A stretch of DNA of 64,000 bases from Acinetobacter ursingii DSM 16037 = CIP 107286 (GTDB lineage: Bacteria; Pseudomonadota; Gammaproteobacteria; Pseudomonadales; Moraxellaceae). Position 1 is the stretch's first letter. Every line of letters begins with the position of its first letter. The position numbers and the translations under genes are program-made. Positions 53,417-63,800 of this stretch are shown piece by piece. Where the stretch lies: assembly GCF_000368825.1 (NCBI RefSeq), contig NZ_KB849716.1, forward strand, positions 443,669-507,668. Reading direction: 5' to 3'. The notes under the pieces are model-generated. The model was not told the DNA's origin. It ran no database searches and saw only the letters and a list, made by a program, of their open reading frames with translations.

Positions 53417-54259
53417 TTATTTCGCAACCAAGAGTGGTACCGTCGCATTACGGAAAATCGAGGTGGCAATACTACCCAAAAAGAACTGGTGGATTTTGCT
53501 GTGACTAAATGCACCTAGCACGATCATCTGAATGCCATGTTCACGTTGATATTCGAGTATATTTTCTGCCACATCGCCATAACGATAAACCGTGACCACC
53601 TCGATGCCCGCATGGCTTAAAAATTCTTCTGGATCTTTTAAGACTTGAGGATGATCACCCACATAAAGTAAATGACATTGTAAAGTTTTAAGCAAATCAC
53701 TCTGCGCAATCCGATGCATCATTTTGACGCAAGTTGGAGAGTATTCATAAGCAAAAATAAAACGGGTCGGCGCTTTAAAAGTTTCACCAACGGTCATGAC
53801 AGTACAATTTGCACCGCGAATAAAATTTTCAACATTACTGCCAATGGGTTTGTTTTTTTCTGCTGCACGCTCCCCCACACGACCAATCACCACAAAATCA
53901 TCTTCTTTTAAAATACTAAAACTTTGTTCAAGGAAGTCACCCTTTTCCTGAATCTTTGAACTGGTTAAACCATATTTTTCTTCTATCATTTCAGAAATAT
54001 GTTTAAGTAAATTATTGCTATAGTCTAAAGCCAGTTCACTTTGTTTCTGCTCTAGCTCGGCAAGTTCTTTGAGCAACATGGCGTTACTCTCAAAACCAAT
54101 GACACCACTAATTTCGCCGAGATGATAACTGGCAGGATAGTAGTCAAGAATTTGTAATAACACCAGTTCCCGCTTGGTTTGTTTAGCCACCCAAGCGGCA
54201 GCTTCTGCAATTGCATTAATACAAGGTGAAGAATCAATACATGCAATAACACGACTCAT
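53417..54259 (-). CDS. Tandem universal stress protein (UspA family)
   Basis: A 280-residue protein made of two Usp domains. The first (about residues 1-155) has VIACIDSSPCINAIAEAAAWVA and VVIGRVGERAAE-K. The second (about 165-280) has MIVLGAFSHSKIHQFFLGSIATSIF and VPLLVAK with an ATP-binding G-x2-G-x9-G(S/T)-like pattern. Each part supports stress survival in relatives. It is a standalone gene. Confidence 0.92.
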   Translation of the reverse strand: MSRVIACIDSSPCINAIAEAAAWVAKQTKRELVLLQILDYYPASYHLGEISGVIGFESNAMLLKELAELEQKQSELALDYSNNLLKHISEMIEEKYGLTSSKIQEKGDFLEQSFSILKEDDFVVIGRVGERAAEKNKPIGSNVENFIRGANCTVMTVGETFKAPTRFIFAYEYSPTCVKMMHRIAQSDLLKTLQCHLLYVGDHPQVLKDPEEFLSHAGIEVVTVYRYGDVAENILEYQREHGIQMIVLGAFSHSKIHQFFLGSIATSIFRNATVPLLVAK

Positions 54260-54403
54260 AATAGCCTCTCTTCGTTAAGGTCTGATGCCTTGGAGATTTT
54301 GTTTGTTATTTTTAACTTAGCATAATTCGGCTAAAACTACGGTAATTTTTTATATGGTTTAAATTATTTTGTATATAAAACAATTAAATGATTAAAAAAC
54401 CAG

Positions 54404-55018
54404 CTATTTTCTATTTTTAATCCAGCGTGCAGGATTCCCTGCAACAACATGATAAGCCTCTACATCTTTCGTCACCATACTATTCATGCCTACAACTGCA
54501 TGTTGCCCTATCGAAATGCCATCTTTGACACCGACATGCGCGCCAAGCCAAACATCCTGACCAATTTTAATGCCTTTGGAGGTCACAGGTTGCTGATAAA
54601 TTGGACGATCCAACTCCATTCCATGATCAAAAGCATAGAGATGACAATACGCGGCAATTCGTACTTGATCATGTAACACAATCCCTGCACGACCGCCATC
54701 CAATATACAATGATGGTTGATCGCCACTTCATTGCCAATACTTAAAGGCCCATGTAAGGTACAATCGGCTGCAATAAAGGTATTATCACCAATGCTAATT
54801 TTTCGTCCAGGTTCCGCAAAGATATGTGCCAATGGAGAAATAAAACAGTTTTTCCCAATTTCAACGGTTTCCATTTCCATCAAATAGGTTTGATATTCCA
54901 TCTGCCATGCTTCTGCCCATTCACGGTGTTTGGGTTTTAATGACCAATAAAGCCATGGCATATAGTTGAGCCGGTGCTTATGCTGTTCCCGATATTTCAG
55001 CAAGCGTTCATCATTCAT
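54404..55018 (-). CDS. Left-handed beta-helix acyltransferase
   Basis: A 204-residue hexapeptide-repeat transferase: repeats such as ISIGDNTFIAADCTLHG and IGNEVAINHHCILDG, with a His in FDHG and the AGNPARWIKNR end typical of the family. The start at 55018 overlaps the upstream YigZ-like gene by 8 bp; a longer frame to 55033 has no support. The acceptor could be a sugar or lipid A precursor; it is not known. Confidence 0.88.
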   Translation of the reverse strand: MNDERLLKYREQHKHRLNYMPWLYWSLKPKHREWAEAWQMEYQTYLMEMETVEIGKNCFISPLAHIFAEPGRKISIGDNTFIAADCTLHGPLSIGNEVAINHHCILDGGRAGIVLHDQVRIAAYCHLYAFDHGMELDRPIYQQPVTSKGIKIGQDVWLGAHVGVKDGISIGQHAVVGMNSMVTKDVEAYHVVAGNPARWIKNRK

Positions 55019-55607
55019 GTTCAGGCTCCACAATTTTTAATTGTTCTCGCCCACGGGTGATATCCTGAAGTTTTAATTTTAATGGGTCAATCTGATGAAT
55101 CTGTAAAGCAGCTTCTACAATGACACCTTCAGCCGTGTATTTTTCAGTATATTCCATTTGCTGATGTTTCAATTCATATTGAAGAATTGGCCATTCATTA
55201 AAATAACAAGAGAAAACAACCTGTTTTTTTTCAATGAGTTCTATTTTTTCTGCAAGTGTTAGGCATTGTCCTGCACAGCCTCCATAGGCGCGTACCAAAC
55301 CACCTGTTCCGAGTTTTACGCCACCAAACCAACGATTAACCAAAACTAAAACATTGGTCAGTTCATTGCCTTCTATGGTTGCCAAGATCGGTCGACCGGC
55401 TGTGCCAGAAGGTTCACCATCATCATTAAAGCGTACCTGATGCCCTATTTTCCAAGCCCAACACTGATGTGTGGTACTCAGATCTTTATAGCTTTCCAAA
55501 AAAGCTTTAACCTGTTCTTCGCTTTCAACAGGAGTTGCAAATGCCTGAAATCGACTTTTTTTGATTTCTTCTTCAAAACAAACCAGTTGTGCAATGGTAA
55601 AAGGCAT
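55011..55607 (-). CDS. yigZ: YigZ/IMPACT-family protein
   Basis: A 198-residue protein of the IMPACT family. It has KKSRFQAFATPVESEEQVKAFL, HQCWAWKIG, FNDDGEPSGTAGRPIL, NVLVLVNRWFGGVKLGTGGLVRAYG, the family signature. Met at 55607 (MPFTIAQLV) is chosen over a longer frame at 55625. In E. coli YigZ is of unknown function; a role in translation quality or nucleotide binding is suspected. It is co-translated with the acyltransferase downstream. Confidence 0.93.
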   Translation of the reverse strand: MPFTIAQLVCFEEEIKKSRFQAFATPVESEEQVKAFLESYKDLSTTHQCWAWKIGHQVRFNDDGEPSGTAGRPILATIEGNELTNVLVLVNRWFGGVKLGTGGLVRAYGGCAGQCLTLAEKIELIEKKQVVFSCYFNEWPILQYELKHQQMEYTEKYTAEGVIVEAALQIHQIDPLKLKLQDITRGREQLKIVEPEHE

Positions 55608-55671
55608 AACAGCAAAAAAGATCAATCATAAAATTAACATTATAGCCTGAATTAAAGTTGGTAATGACAAA

Positions 55672-55693
55672 AATCCCCGCAATAGCGGGGATT
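55672..55693 (-). terminator. Terminator of the type I secretion operon
   Basis: AATCCCCGC (55672-55680) pairs with GCGGGGATT (55685-55693), loop AATA, with T on the minus strand. Confidence 0.92.
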
Positions 55694-55722
55694 CAAGCAT
55701 TTCTTCAATTCTTTATTGCTAT

Positions 55723-56913
55723 TTACCGCTCTCTTAAAGCTTCTTTAGCCTTGTTAAACGGTTTTAATAAATAATCCAGTACCGTCTTCTCACCCGTACG
55801 AATATCCACCGTCGCCACCATCCCCGGCGTGATACTAAACGACTTGCCTTCTTTGTTATAAAGCTTGTCAGAATCGGTACGGATATACACCCGATAATAA
55901 AACTGATCCTGCTTCACCTCATCTCGAATCGTATCTGGCGAAATCACTGTCACCTTGCCTTTTAACCCCCCATAAATCGAGTAGTCATAGGCGGTGATTT
56001 TGACCAGTGCTTCCTGACCCGGATGGATAAAGGCAATATCTCGTGGTGAAATACGTGCTTCAATCAACAATTGTTCATCCAGTGGCACAATGGTCATCAA
56101 CTTGCCATTTTGTGGAATCACCCCACCTTGCGTGGTCACTGCAATTTCCTTGACCACACCACGTACCGGGGCTTTAAATGTGGTGCGGTTTAAAGTGTCA
56201 GTACGACCACGTACAATCTGCATTTGTTGTTCGGTGTCGGTATTGGCTTTTGATAATTCTTCACGTGATTTGACGTAATATTGGTTACGTGCATCATTGA
56301 TTTTATTTTGCAGGTCATTGGCTTCACGTTTTAAGCGTAATACTTCTACTTCACTGGCAGCACCTTTGGCAACCAAAGGTTCGGTCATGGTGAGTTCCTG
56401 CTGAACCAGTTGTAAAGCCAGTTTTAAACCCGAAATTGACTGTTCCAGATTTTCGCGTCTGGAGTTATACAAGGCGGTTTCTTCTTGTACCAGTTTCGGA
56501 TCTTTTTTCACCTCATCGGGAAAGACCAATGGGGTACCATTTACTTCTGCACGTAATCGCGCTGCTGTCGCCTGTGCAGAGATCAGTAAGGATTGCGATT
56601 CGCCTACATTAGATTCAAAGCGGGTCGGATCCAGCTGTGCCAGCACTTGTCCTTTTTCGACGATATCACCTTCTTGTACATCCAGCTTGGTCAGGATTCC
56701 ACCATCCAGTGATTGAATCACTTGTTCTTTAGAAGATGGAATAACTTTGCCTGTACCCGTAGAGACTTCTTCAAGTTGAAATAGTCCTGCCCAAAGCAAT
56801 AATATCAGCAAGCCGATACCGATAATCCAGATCACTAAACTGGCGCGGGGTAAAGGTGGTTCTTTATAGGACACTTTTGTCGCGCGTTTTGGGTGTTGTA
56901 GTGCGTCACTCAT
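55723..56913 (-). CDS. lapC: Type I secretion membrane fusion protein, HlyD/LapC family
   Basis: A 396-residue periplasmic adaptor. One membrane helix (SLVIWIIGIGLLILLLWAGLF, about residues 25-45), a lipoyl-like half (GILTKLDVQEGDIVEKGQVLAQLDPT), a long coiled-coil hairpin (about 100-235), then the second lipoyl half and a beta-barrel (TTFKAPVRGVVKEI, GGLKGKVTVISPDT). It joins the inner-membrane ABC transporter to the outer channel. Its start overlaps the stop of the ABC gene. Confidence 0.93.
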   Translation of the reverse strand: MSDALQHPKRATKVSYKEPPLPRASLVIWIIGIGLLILLLWAGLFQLEEVSTGTGKVIPSSKEQVIQSLDGGILTKLDVQEGDIVEKGQVLAQLDPTRFESNVGESQSLLISAQATAARLRAEVNGTPLVFPDEVKKDPKLVQEETALYNSRRENLEQSISGLKLALQLVQQELTMTEPLVAKGAASEVEVLRLKREANDLQNKINDARNQYYVKSREELSKANTDTEQQMQIVRGRTDTLNRTTFKAPVRGVVKEIAVTTQGGVIPQNGKLMTIVPLDEQLLIEARISPRDIAFIHPGQEALVKITAYDYSIYGGLKGKVTVISPDTIRDEVKQDQFYYRVYIRTDSDKLYNKEGKSFSITPGMVATVDIRTGEKTVLDYLLKPFNKAKEALRER

Positions 56914-59063
56914 GAACGTGCTCCTGGTCCTGTTTGAATCTGTTGGGCTACTGTGGCGGCGTTCTGGCCATTGAGGATCTGGTCACGCGGTCCATCCATG
57001 ACGATTTTGCCTTCATTGACCACGATAATCCGATCGACCAGCTCCAATACTGCACGTCGATGTGTTGCCACAATTAAGGTGCGATGCCCTAGCCATGTTT
57101 TTAAGTGATCAATCAACATTTTTTCTGAAACATCATCAATCGATGCAGTTGGTTCATCCAGTAGTAAGATGTTCGGTTGTCGAATCAGTAGTCGTGCCAA
57201 CAATAAGGCTTGTCGTTGTCCACCCGAGAAACCCACACCTCCCTCTAAAATCAGATGATCCAGTCCTTCTTTTTTCTCTTCAACGAAGCTTAACGCACCT
57301 GTCATTTTCAGAACTTTGAGAATATCTTCATCATTGGCCAAAGGTGCGCCAAGGGTTAAGTTTTCTCGAATGGTGCCGTAAAACAGGTGGGCATTTTGGT
57401 TTAAAAGTCCCATGTCACGACGGATATCTGATGGATCAATCAGGCTTAAGTCCAAACCATCCAGACTGATTTTGCCTTGTAGTGGAAATTGCATGCCAGA
57501 CAGCAGTTGTAGTAAGGTCGATTTACCTGCGCCATTACGCCCAAGTACCGCAATCTTTTCTCCTGCCTGTATGCTCAGATTCGGGATGATCAAGGTCGGT
57601 TTGGGATCATCCTGTCCATATTGAAATACTACGCCCTTGAGTTCATAGTCACCATAGATCACAGGTTTATGAATCAGATGTGCCTGATCTGGTTGATCTA
57701 CTGGCTTTTTCATCAGTTCATCCAGACTGGTTTTTGCGACTTTGGCTTGTTGTAAACGTCCCAATACCCCCGTGATTTGTGAAATCGGTGCCAGCATTCG
57801 AGAGGATAGAATCGAACAGGCCACCAATGCACCTGTGGTCATGTCTCCTTTAATCACAGCAAAGCATCCCACTAATACCACTATCGCATAGGTCAGACCC
57901 TGTATTTTTTGGGTCCAGGCAGTGAGTATCCCCACGATCTTCCGCTGCCGCATGCTGATATCAGCAGAGACTTCATTCATGTGGTTCCACTGGTTTTGAA
58001 AGCGGGATTCAGCGCGCAGTAGTTTGATGTCTTCAATGCCCTGTACTGCTTCCACTAAGATGGCATTACGAATTGAGGATTCACGCATGCCTTCTTGTGC
58101 CAGTTTGGCTAATTTTTTTTGTACCAGCAGTCCTGGCACAATCATCAATGGCACCACCAAGACCATCACCCAGAATAAGTTCCCGCCAATCAACCAGAAA
58201 ATCACCAGAAACAGGAAGAAGAATGGCAAATCAGCAATGGCACTGATGGTGGTTGAGGTCACCAGTTCACGCACTCCTTCTAATTCACGGACTTGTGAAA
58301 TAAAAGTCCCTGTTGATTTGGAGCGTTCTTTATTTTTGATGCGTAGTGCATGGCCAAATACCCGGTCTGAGATTTTCAGATCCGCTCGTTTTCCAATGAT
58401 ATCGGACAGATAAATTCGGGCAACACGTAATACAAATTCAAAGATCGCTGCCAGTAATACCCCACCTGCCAATACCCATAGGGTTGGATAAGACTGGGAA
58501 GGAACCACACGGTCATACACCTGCATGGAAAAGATAATGGTCGCCAATGCCAGAATATTGGCAATCAGTGAGGCGAACATGATATCGATATAGCGTTTCC
58601 AGTCTTTGAGAACAATCGACCAGAACCAGCTCGGTTCATAGGGTTTGATGTATTCATCGACGCGTGCATCAGGAATTGATGTTTCTGGTCGTACGATATA
58701 GATGTTTTTGATCAGGCTATTAAGTTGATCCAGACGAAAGCTTTGGGCTAAGCCTTGTTCTCCACTGAGCTGGATGCTGACCTGTCCTTCTCCATCCGCT
58801 TTGTCTATGACCCCGACTTGTCCATCATGAAATTCTGCGATGACGGGCAAGCGCCATGGGTTTAAGAGTTCGTTTGAGAAGGTAAGTTTGCGATAGTTCA
58901 GTCCCATTTGTCGGCAAATCAGTAATAGTACGTCATCCACCGTGTGGTTCTGGTTCCAGTCCAGTTGAAGGCGGATGCGTTCTTCTGACGGTTCGATCCG
59001 ATAGTGTTTGGCGATCACAAGGACGGATTGTAACCACGGCTGATAATTGAATGCTTGACTCAT
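56910..59063 (-). CDS. lapB: Type I secretion ABC transporter, LapB family
   Basis: A 717-residue exporter. The first 130 residues resemble a C39 peptidase-like domain, but the catalytic Cys and His are not visible, so it is likely the inactive receptor form found in LapB and HlyB. Membrane helices span about 155-430. The ATPase has Walker A GRNGAGKSTL, signature GVGFSGGQRQALLL, Walker B ILLLDEPTASIDDVSE and the switch ATHRRAV. It exports the giant adhesin encoded next door. Confidence 0.93.
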   Translation of the reverse strand: MSQAFNYQPWLQSVLVIAKHYRIEPSEERIRLQLDWNQNHTVDDVLLLICRQMGLNYRKLTFSNELLNPWRLPVIAEFHDGQVGVIDKADGEGQVSIQLSGEQGLAQSFRLDQLNSLIKNIYIVRPETSIPDARVDEYIKPYEPSWFWSIVLKDWKRYIDIMFASLIANILALATIIFSMQVYDRVVPSQSYPTLWVLAGGVLLAAIFEFVLRVARIYLSDIIGKRADLKISDRVFGHALRIKNKERSKSTGTFISQVRELEGVRELVTSTTISAIADLPFFFLFLVIFWLIGGNLFWVMVLVVPLMIVPGLLVQKKLAKLAQEGMRESSIRNAILVEAVQGIEDIKLLRAESRFQNQWNHMNEVSADISMRQRKIVGILTAWTQKIQGLTYAIVVLVGCFAVIKGDMTTGALVACSILSSRMLAPISQITGVLGRLQQAKVAKTSLDELMKKPVDQPDQAHLIHKPVIYGDYELKGVVFQYGQDDPKPTLIIPNLSIQAGEKIAVLGRNGAGKSTLLQLLSGMQFPLQGKISLDGLDLSLIDPSDIRRDMGLLNQNAHLFYGTIRENLTLGAPLANDEDILKVLKMTGALSFVEEKKEGLDHLILEGGVGFSGGQRQALLLARLLIRQPNILLLDEPTASIDDVSEKMLIDHLKTWLGHRTLIVATHRRAVLELVDRIIVVNEGKIVMDGPRDQILNGQNAATVAQQIQTGPGARS

Positions 59064-60559
59064 GGTTGCACCTCAAATCCCTGAATTGAAAGATGGTTTA
59101 GTTGGTAGGCCTGACGAGTCCGTCCCGTGGTCTGGATAAATTGCACCAGACTGTTGTAAATGTCATAACGTGCAGTTTCAAGTTCGTTGTTGGCCGCATG
59201 AATGGCCATTTCTGCGTTAAGCAAATCCAGTACTGAGCGCGTCCCCAGTTTATATTGTTCCTGATATAGCTCACGGGTTCTGACCGTGGTTGCTTGTCGT
59301 TCTGACAATACTTGTATTTGTCTTTGTTTGTTTTCGATGTTTTCGCGTGTGGTACGCAGTTGATCCAGTACATCCAGATACACGGTGTTGACTTTGGAGC
59401 GTGCCGCTTCTTCTGCATAGCTGGCAGATTTTACTTGGGCAGCCACTGCACCCCCCTGAAAGAAGTTACTGGAGGCTTCCAGCATGATGCTGTTATAAAA
59501 GCCATCGTCTTTGTTGTTATTGGGATTGACCCCATTTAGGGCCTGGCTCAGTGAACCTTTGACAGATAAGGTCGGATAGAGGCTGAGCTGAGTTTGTTTT
59601 TTTTGGGATTTGGCAACTTCTACTTCTGCCTGTGCTGAAATCATTTTTGGGATGGTGTTAAATTCTGGATCTCTAAAGAGATCAGAGGATTGCACCAGAT
59701 TTTCTGGAATCATCCAGTTTTTATTGCTGACATCAAAGCCCAAAAGTGTGCGTAGCCGCTGTTGGTATTGTCGCAGTAAGGATTGTTGGGCGATCAGGCT
59801 CGATTGTGCCGATTGTAAGTAAGATTCGGCCTGTACAGGGTCAGCTTGACTGCTAATCCCTGCATTGGCTCGCAAGTTGGCAATATCCAGAATGCGCTGG
59901 ATACCTGCCACCTGTTGTTCTCCAATCTGGCTGATGCGTTGGTAGCGTTCAATATTGATCACCGCAGAGGCAACCTGATAGGCAATATCATCAATGCTGA
60001 CCAGTACGTTGGCCTGTTCTACAATCAGTTTGGCTTGTTGGGTATCGACACTGGATTTGACTTTGCCAAAGTCATACAAGAGTTGGGTAGCACTCAAGGT
60101 CAATAGCTGGCGACCACGTTCGCCTGTGGTTAAATCACCTGTACTGATTCCAGCTGTGAGTTGTGGGTAGTACTGGGCTTTGGCCACATCGATATTGGAG
60201 TTTTGTGCAGCAAGACTAGCAATACTTTGGCTGATCTCAGGGTTGCGTTGTACACCGATCTTTACTGCATCAATTAAATTACTGTGCTGTAACCTGCTGG
60301 AATCTGCCAAGGCAGATAATCTGCCTGTAGGAAGGTTATTCGATCCGATGCGAGGTAATTCATCAACACGAGATGGGTCATACTGAAAGTTACTCAATTC
60401 ACTAAATTTGACCGTTTTATATTGCTGATTTGAAGTCTCTGAAAAAAAATCAAAGATATTTTTAATTTTATTTTCATCGCGATTATTATTTGCCTGAGTT
60501 TGAGTACTTGTAACACCAACAAACAATGTCGTCACGAATATAAATAGCGGATAGTTCAT
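59060..60559 (-). CDS. TolC/LapE-like outer membrane channel
   Basis: A 499-residue protein with a signal peptide (about residues 1-23), two repeats of the TolC fold (about 95-275 and 310-480) with long helices, and the typical LYDFGKVKSSVDTQQAKL and GTRSVLDLLNAEMAIHAANNELETARYDIYNSLVQFIQTTGR. An extra N-terminal 60-70 residues (FDFFSETSNQQYKTVKFSEL) precede the first repeat. It overlaps the ABC gene by 4 bp and follows the adhesin, giving the full export machine in one direction. Confidence 0.92.
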   Translation of the reverse strand: MNYPLFIFVTTLFVGVTSTQTQANNNRDENKIKNIFDFFSETSNQQYKTVKFSELSNFQYDPSRVDELPRIGSNNLPTGRLSALADSSRLQHSNLIDAVKIGVQRNPEISQSIASLAAQNSNIDVAKAQYYPQLTAGISTGDLTTGERGRQLLTLSATQLLYDFGKVKSSVDTQQAKLIVEQANVLVSIDDIAYQVASAVINIERYQRISQIGEQQVAGIQRILDIANLRANAGISSQADPVQAESYLQSAQSSLIAQQSLLRQYQQRLRTLLGFDVSNKNWMIPENLVQSSDLFRDPEFNTIPKMISAQAEVEVAKSQKKQTQLSLYPTLSVKGSLSQALNGVNPNNNKDDGFYNSIMLEASSNFFQGGAVAAQVKSASYAEEAARSKVNTVYLDVLDQLRTTRENIENKQRQIQVLSERQATTVRTRELYQEQYKLGTRSVLDLLNAEMAIHAANNELETARYDIYNSLVQFIQTTGRTRQAYQLNHLSIQGFEVQP

Positions 60560-60769
60560 TGTTTATTATTCCAAGTTATTTGGGCGTATCTTTTAAACAT
60601 TTATTGTCTGTTATAGTAAATAAAACTATAAACAAACTATCTATTATCAAAAAAAACCTGAACTGAATTTTGAATAAGCTAGATAATTTTCTATAGCCAT
60701 CACATAAAAACAATAATATATCTAAATTGGATTTCATCATCATAAAAATCATTATAATTTAAAATCAAA

Positions 60770-60800
60770 AAGAAGCCGGTCAATAAAATGACCGACTTCC
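60770..60800 (-). terminator. Adhesin terminator
   Basis: GAAGCCGGTCA and TGACCGACTTC (one wobble on the transcript) form a hairpin with a T-run on the minus strand. The secretion genes therefore probably have their own promoter between 60560 and 60770. Confidence 0.8.
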
Positions 60801-60823
60801 TTTTATGCTAGAGATATAGTTAC

Positions 60824-63800
60824 TTAACCAATAACATCAATATTATGCTGAATCCACAGCATCGCATCGATATTCTCTTGATGAGTATAAACTTGGTAGA
60901 CTTCACCACGATAAGTTTGTGTACCAGCAGACACCCAACCATCTTGATCAACAAGTTTAACTAGATCTGTATCTCCACCTTGTACCACTAACATATCCGT
61001 TGAAGAAATAGATAGTAAGTCATCAATTGAGATCGTAAGCGTATTTGCATTTTCATCTCCTAAGTGAATGGTTTCAATGCTATTCACCTTGGAAAGAATA
61101 TCACCAAGATTTAAATCTGCCTTCGAATCCCAGACAAGCGTATCTGATCCTGTACCACCATCAATCAAATCAAAGTTAGTATCTTTGATGATGATATAGT
61201 CATTACCGTTGCCTGCTTCCATCACAGTTGCACCATGACGACCGTCTAATGTATTCACACCATCTGTACCAATTAACTCACCTTCACCAGTGAGATATTT
61301 AGCAGACATAGACGGAGCTTCACCTTCACCACGAATACTGCCATCAGCATTAACAATAACCGATTTAATATCTGCTGTGAGCGAGTTCACTTTGTAATCT
61401 TGATTAGAGTTAGTCCAAGTTACGACATAACCACCATCCGCTAATGCAGCCACATATGGAAGTGTATCAACACTACCTGTCCCATCAACCGTTTGTGTAG
61501 AAACTAAAGTTTCTCCACCCAGTTTATTACCTGCTGCATCAAATGACTGACTATAAACCTCACTGAGAGTATTAGATAACATTTTGGTCCAAACAATGAC
61601 ATACCCCCCATGCTCAAGAGCAACACCACTCATATGACCAGTTGCCATGGTTGAATACCCCACACCATTGACTCCATCAGTAGTAGTATTGACTCGTTTT
61701 TCCTGAGCATCCAGAGCAGTAATCGTCTTTGTCACATCATCATAATTGAAACGACGTGCATAAACATCAAAGCCATCCATTGTACCTTTCGCTGCGGTAC
61801 CTGTCGCTGCCGTTGCTGACTCATGGTTTGAAGCCCAAAGGCTTACAAAACCACCTTCTTTCAATGCAAACGATTTTGCGCCAACTTGCCAACCATTATC
61901 AAAAATGTTTGCAACCATACTCGTCACAATCGTTGCTTTACCGTCAGAAGCGTAATCCACGACCATCAAGTTTTGCTTTGTTGGATTTATATTGGTTGCT
62001 GTAAAATCAGCATACTGGATAAGTACTTTACTACCACCCAAACTGATTGCACTCAAACTTTCAATATTTGAAGCCTTATTACCAATCGCTGCACCTGCTG
62101 GTGTTTGTGATGCACCATAAATATAACCATTTCCTCCGTTGGTTTCATTGGTTAATTTCGTGCTTGTCGCATAGTTGTTATTGGAACCAGAAAAATACAC
62201 ATTGTAATTTTGAAGTGTACCAGAAGTATACACAACCACGTTACCGTTACTAGTTGCAACCGTATTGAAGCCGAAGTAGTAATCTCCTCCACTTACTTGA
62301 GAAGTAGAAAGTAAATTCATAGCATCGTCATAAACTTTGACAAAGCCTTTTTGACCCTGACTAGCTGTATATGCGATAGTTAAATGGCTATTAGCATCTA
62401 TATAGACATTAAAACCACCATAACTATCCCACATATCCATACGGTCACCATATCCTTCAGAGTTAGCACTACCCCCCGTCGGTGTATCAGTGATTTTAAT
62501 AAATCCACCAACTTTTTGGCCAGTCTGATCATAGCGCTGCGCAACTAAATCATAGTTTGAAGTTCCATTAGTCTCTGTAGACTTAGTTTGGTTTTGAGCC
62601 CAAACCAATAGATACCCACCATCATCAAGTGCATATATTTTTGAACCAATATCACTATCATCAGCTTTGTTATCTACAGGTATCACTTTAGGTTCGATAA
62701 CTGTAATCGCCTGATCAGTTGAGGATTGTCCTCCAGAACCATCTTTAGTTACTACAGATGCTTTAGCGGTGTAATTTCCACCTTCTAGCTGATTAGCGCC
62801 CCAATTGGCATTTACGATTTTCCAAGTATTAGCAACTGTATCAATTGTCAAACCATCAATGCTGTTGGCACCATTAATGCTACTAAAAGTACGAACCAAA
62901 ACACCATCATTGTCATAGATTTTAACTTCGAGGCTTTCATTTGTACCCAGTTTGATCAAACCGTTCAATAAAGGTTTCTGATCTACATAATCTGGGTTTG
63001 GACCTGCATTAATAGATACATTTTTAAAAATGGTTAGCTCTTCCGAAGTAGCATCTGCAACTTTTCCTCCAGCAGCAGCTATAATTTCAGCAGTAATGTC
63101 ATATTTTACATCGGCATTGCCAGCAACATTCATTGCATCAGTATCTGGTATCTGTAATGACCATGTCTTATTGGTTGTATTAACCGTTAAGTATCCATCC
63201 CCTTGTGTATAAGTTTTACCATTTACAGTAACTTGAATGAAATCATTACCTTTCATAGCATTTGCATATGTACCAGTAATAGTTGGTGTCGTATCTGCTG
63301 AAAATAATGTATCTACTGTAATCGAGTTTACAGGTACAGAAGCATCAACAACTACTGTTTGAGAGTCCGTTGAACCCACATTACCCGCATCATCCACAAC
63401 ACGAACAGCATAGTCATAATTACCATTTGTTAATGTACGATCATCAACAAAACTCCACTGACCTTCTGTATCAACAGTTAAATCAAGCCATGTAGCACCA
63501 CCATCTATACTAATTTGTGCATGCTCATTGGTTTCAAGAGTACCCGTCAATTTTCCATTAATAGTTAAACTTGTATCACTTGTAATGAAATCACTGTCAG
63601 ATATACCTGTATCATCACTGATACTTACAATATCAATAATTGCGGCTGGCGGAGTAATATCTGGTGCTGTAATTTCAGTTTCAGATGATACATTCCCTGC
63701 CGAATCTGTTGCTGTAACAACAAGCTCTTCACCATTATTTACAGCCGGGCTTAATGTAACTTTATAAGTACCATCGTTCCCTGCAATAATTTGACCAACT

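Noticed and set aside
58024..58413. A 129-residue frame antisense to lapB
   Set aside because: It is a shadow of a highly conserved coding region; no promoter or ribosome site.
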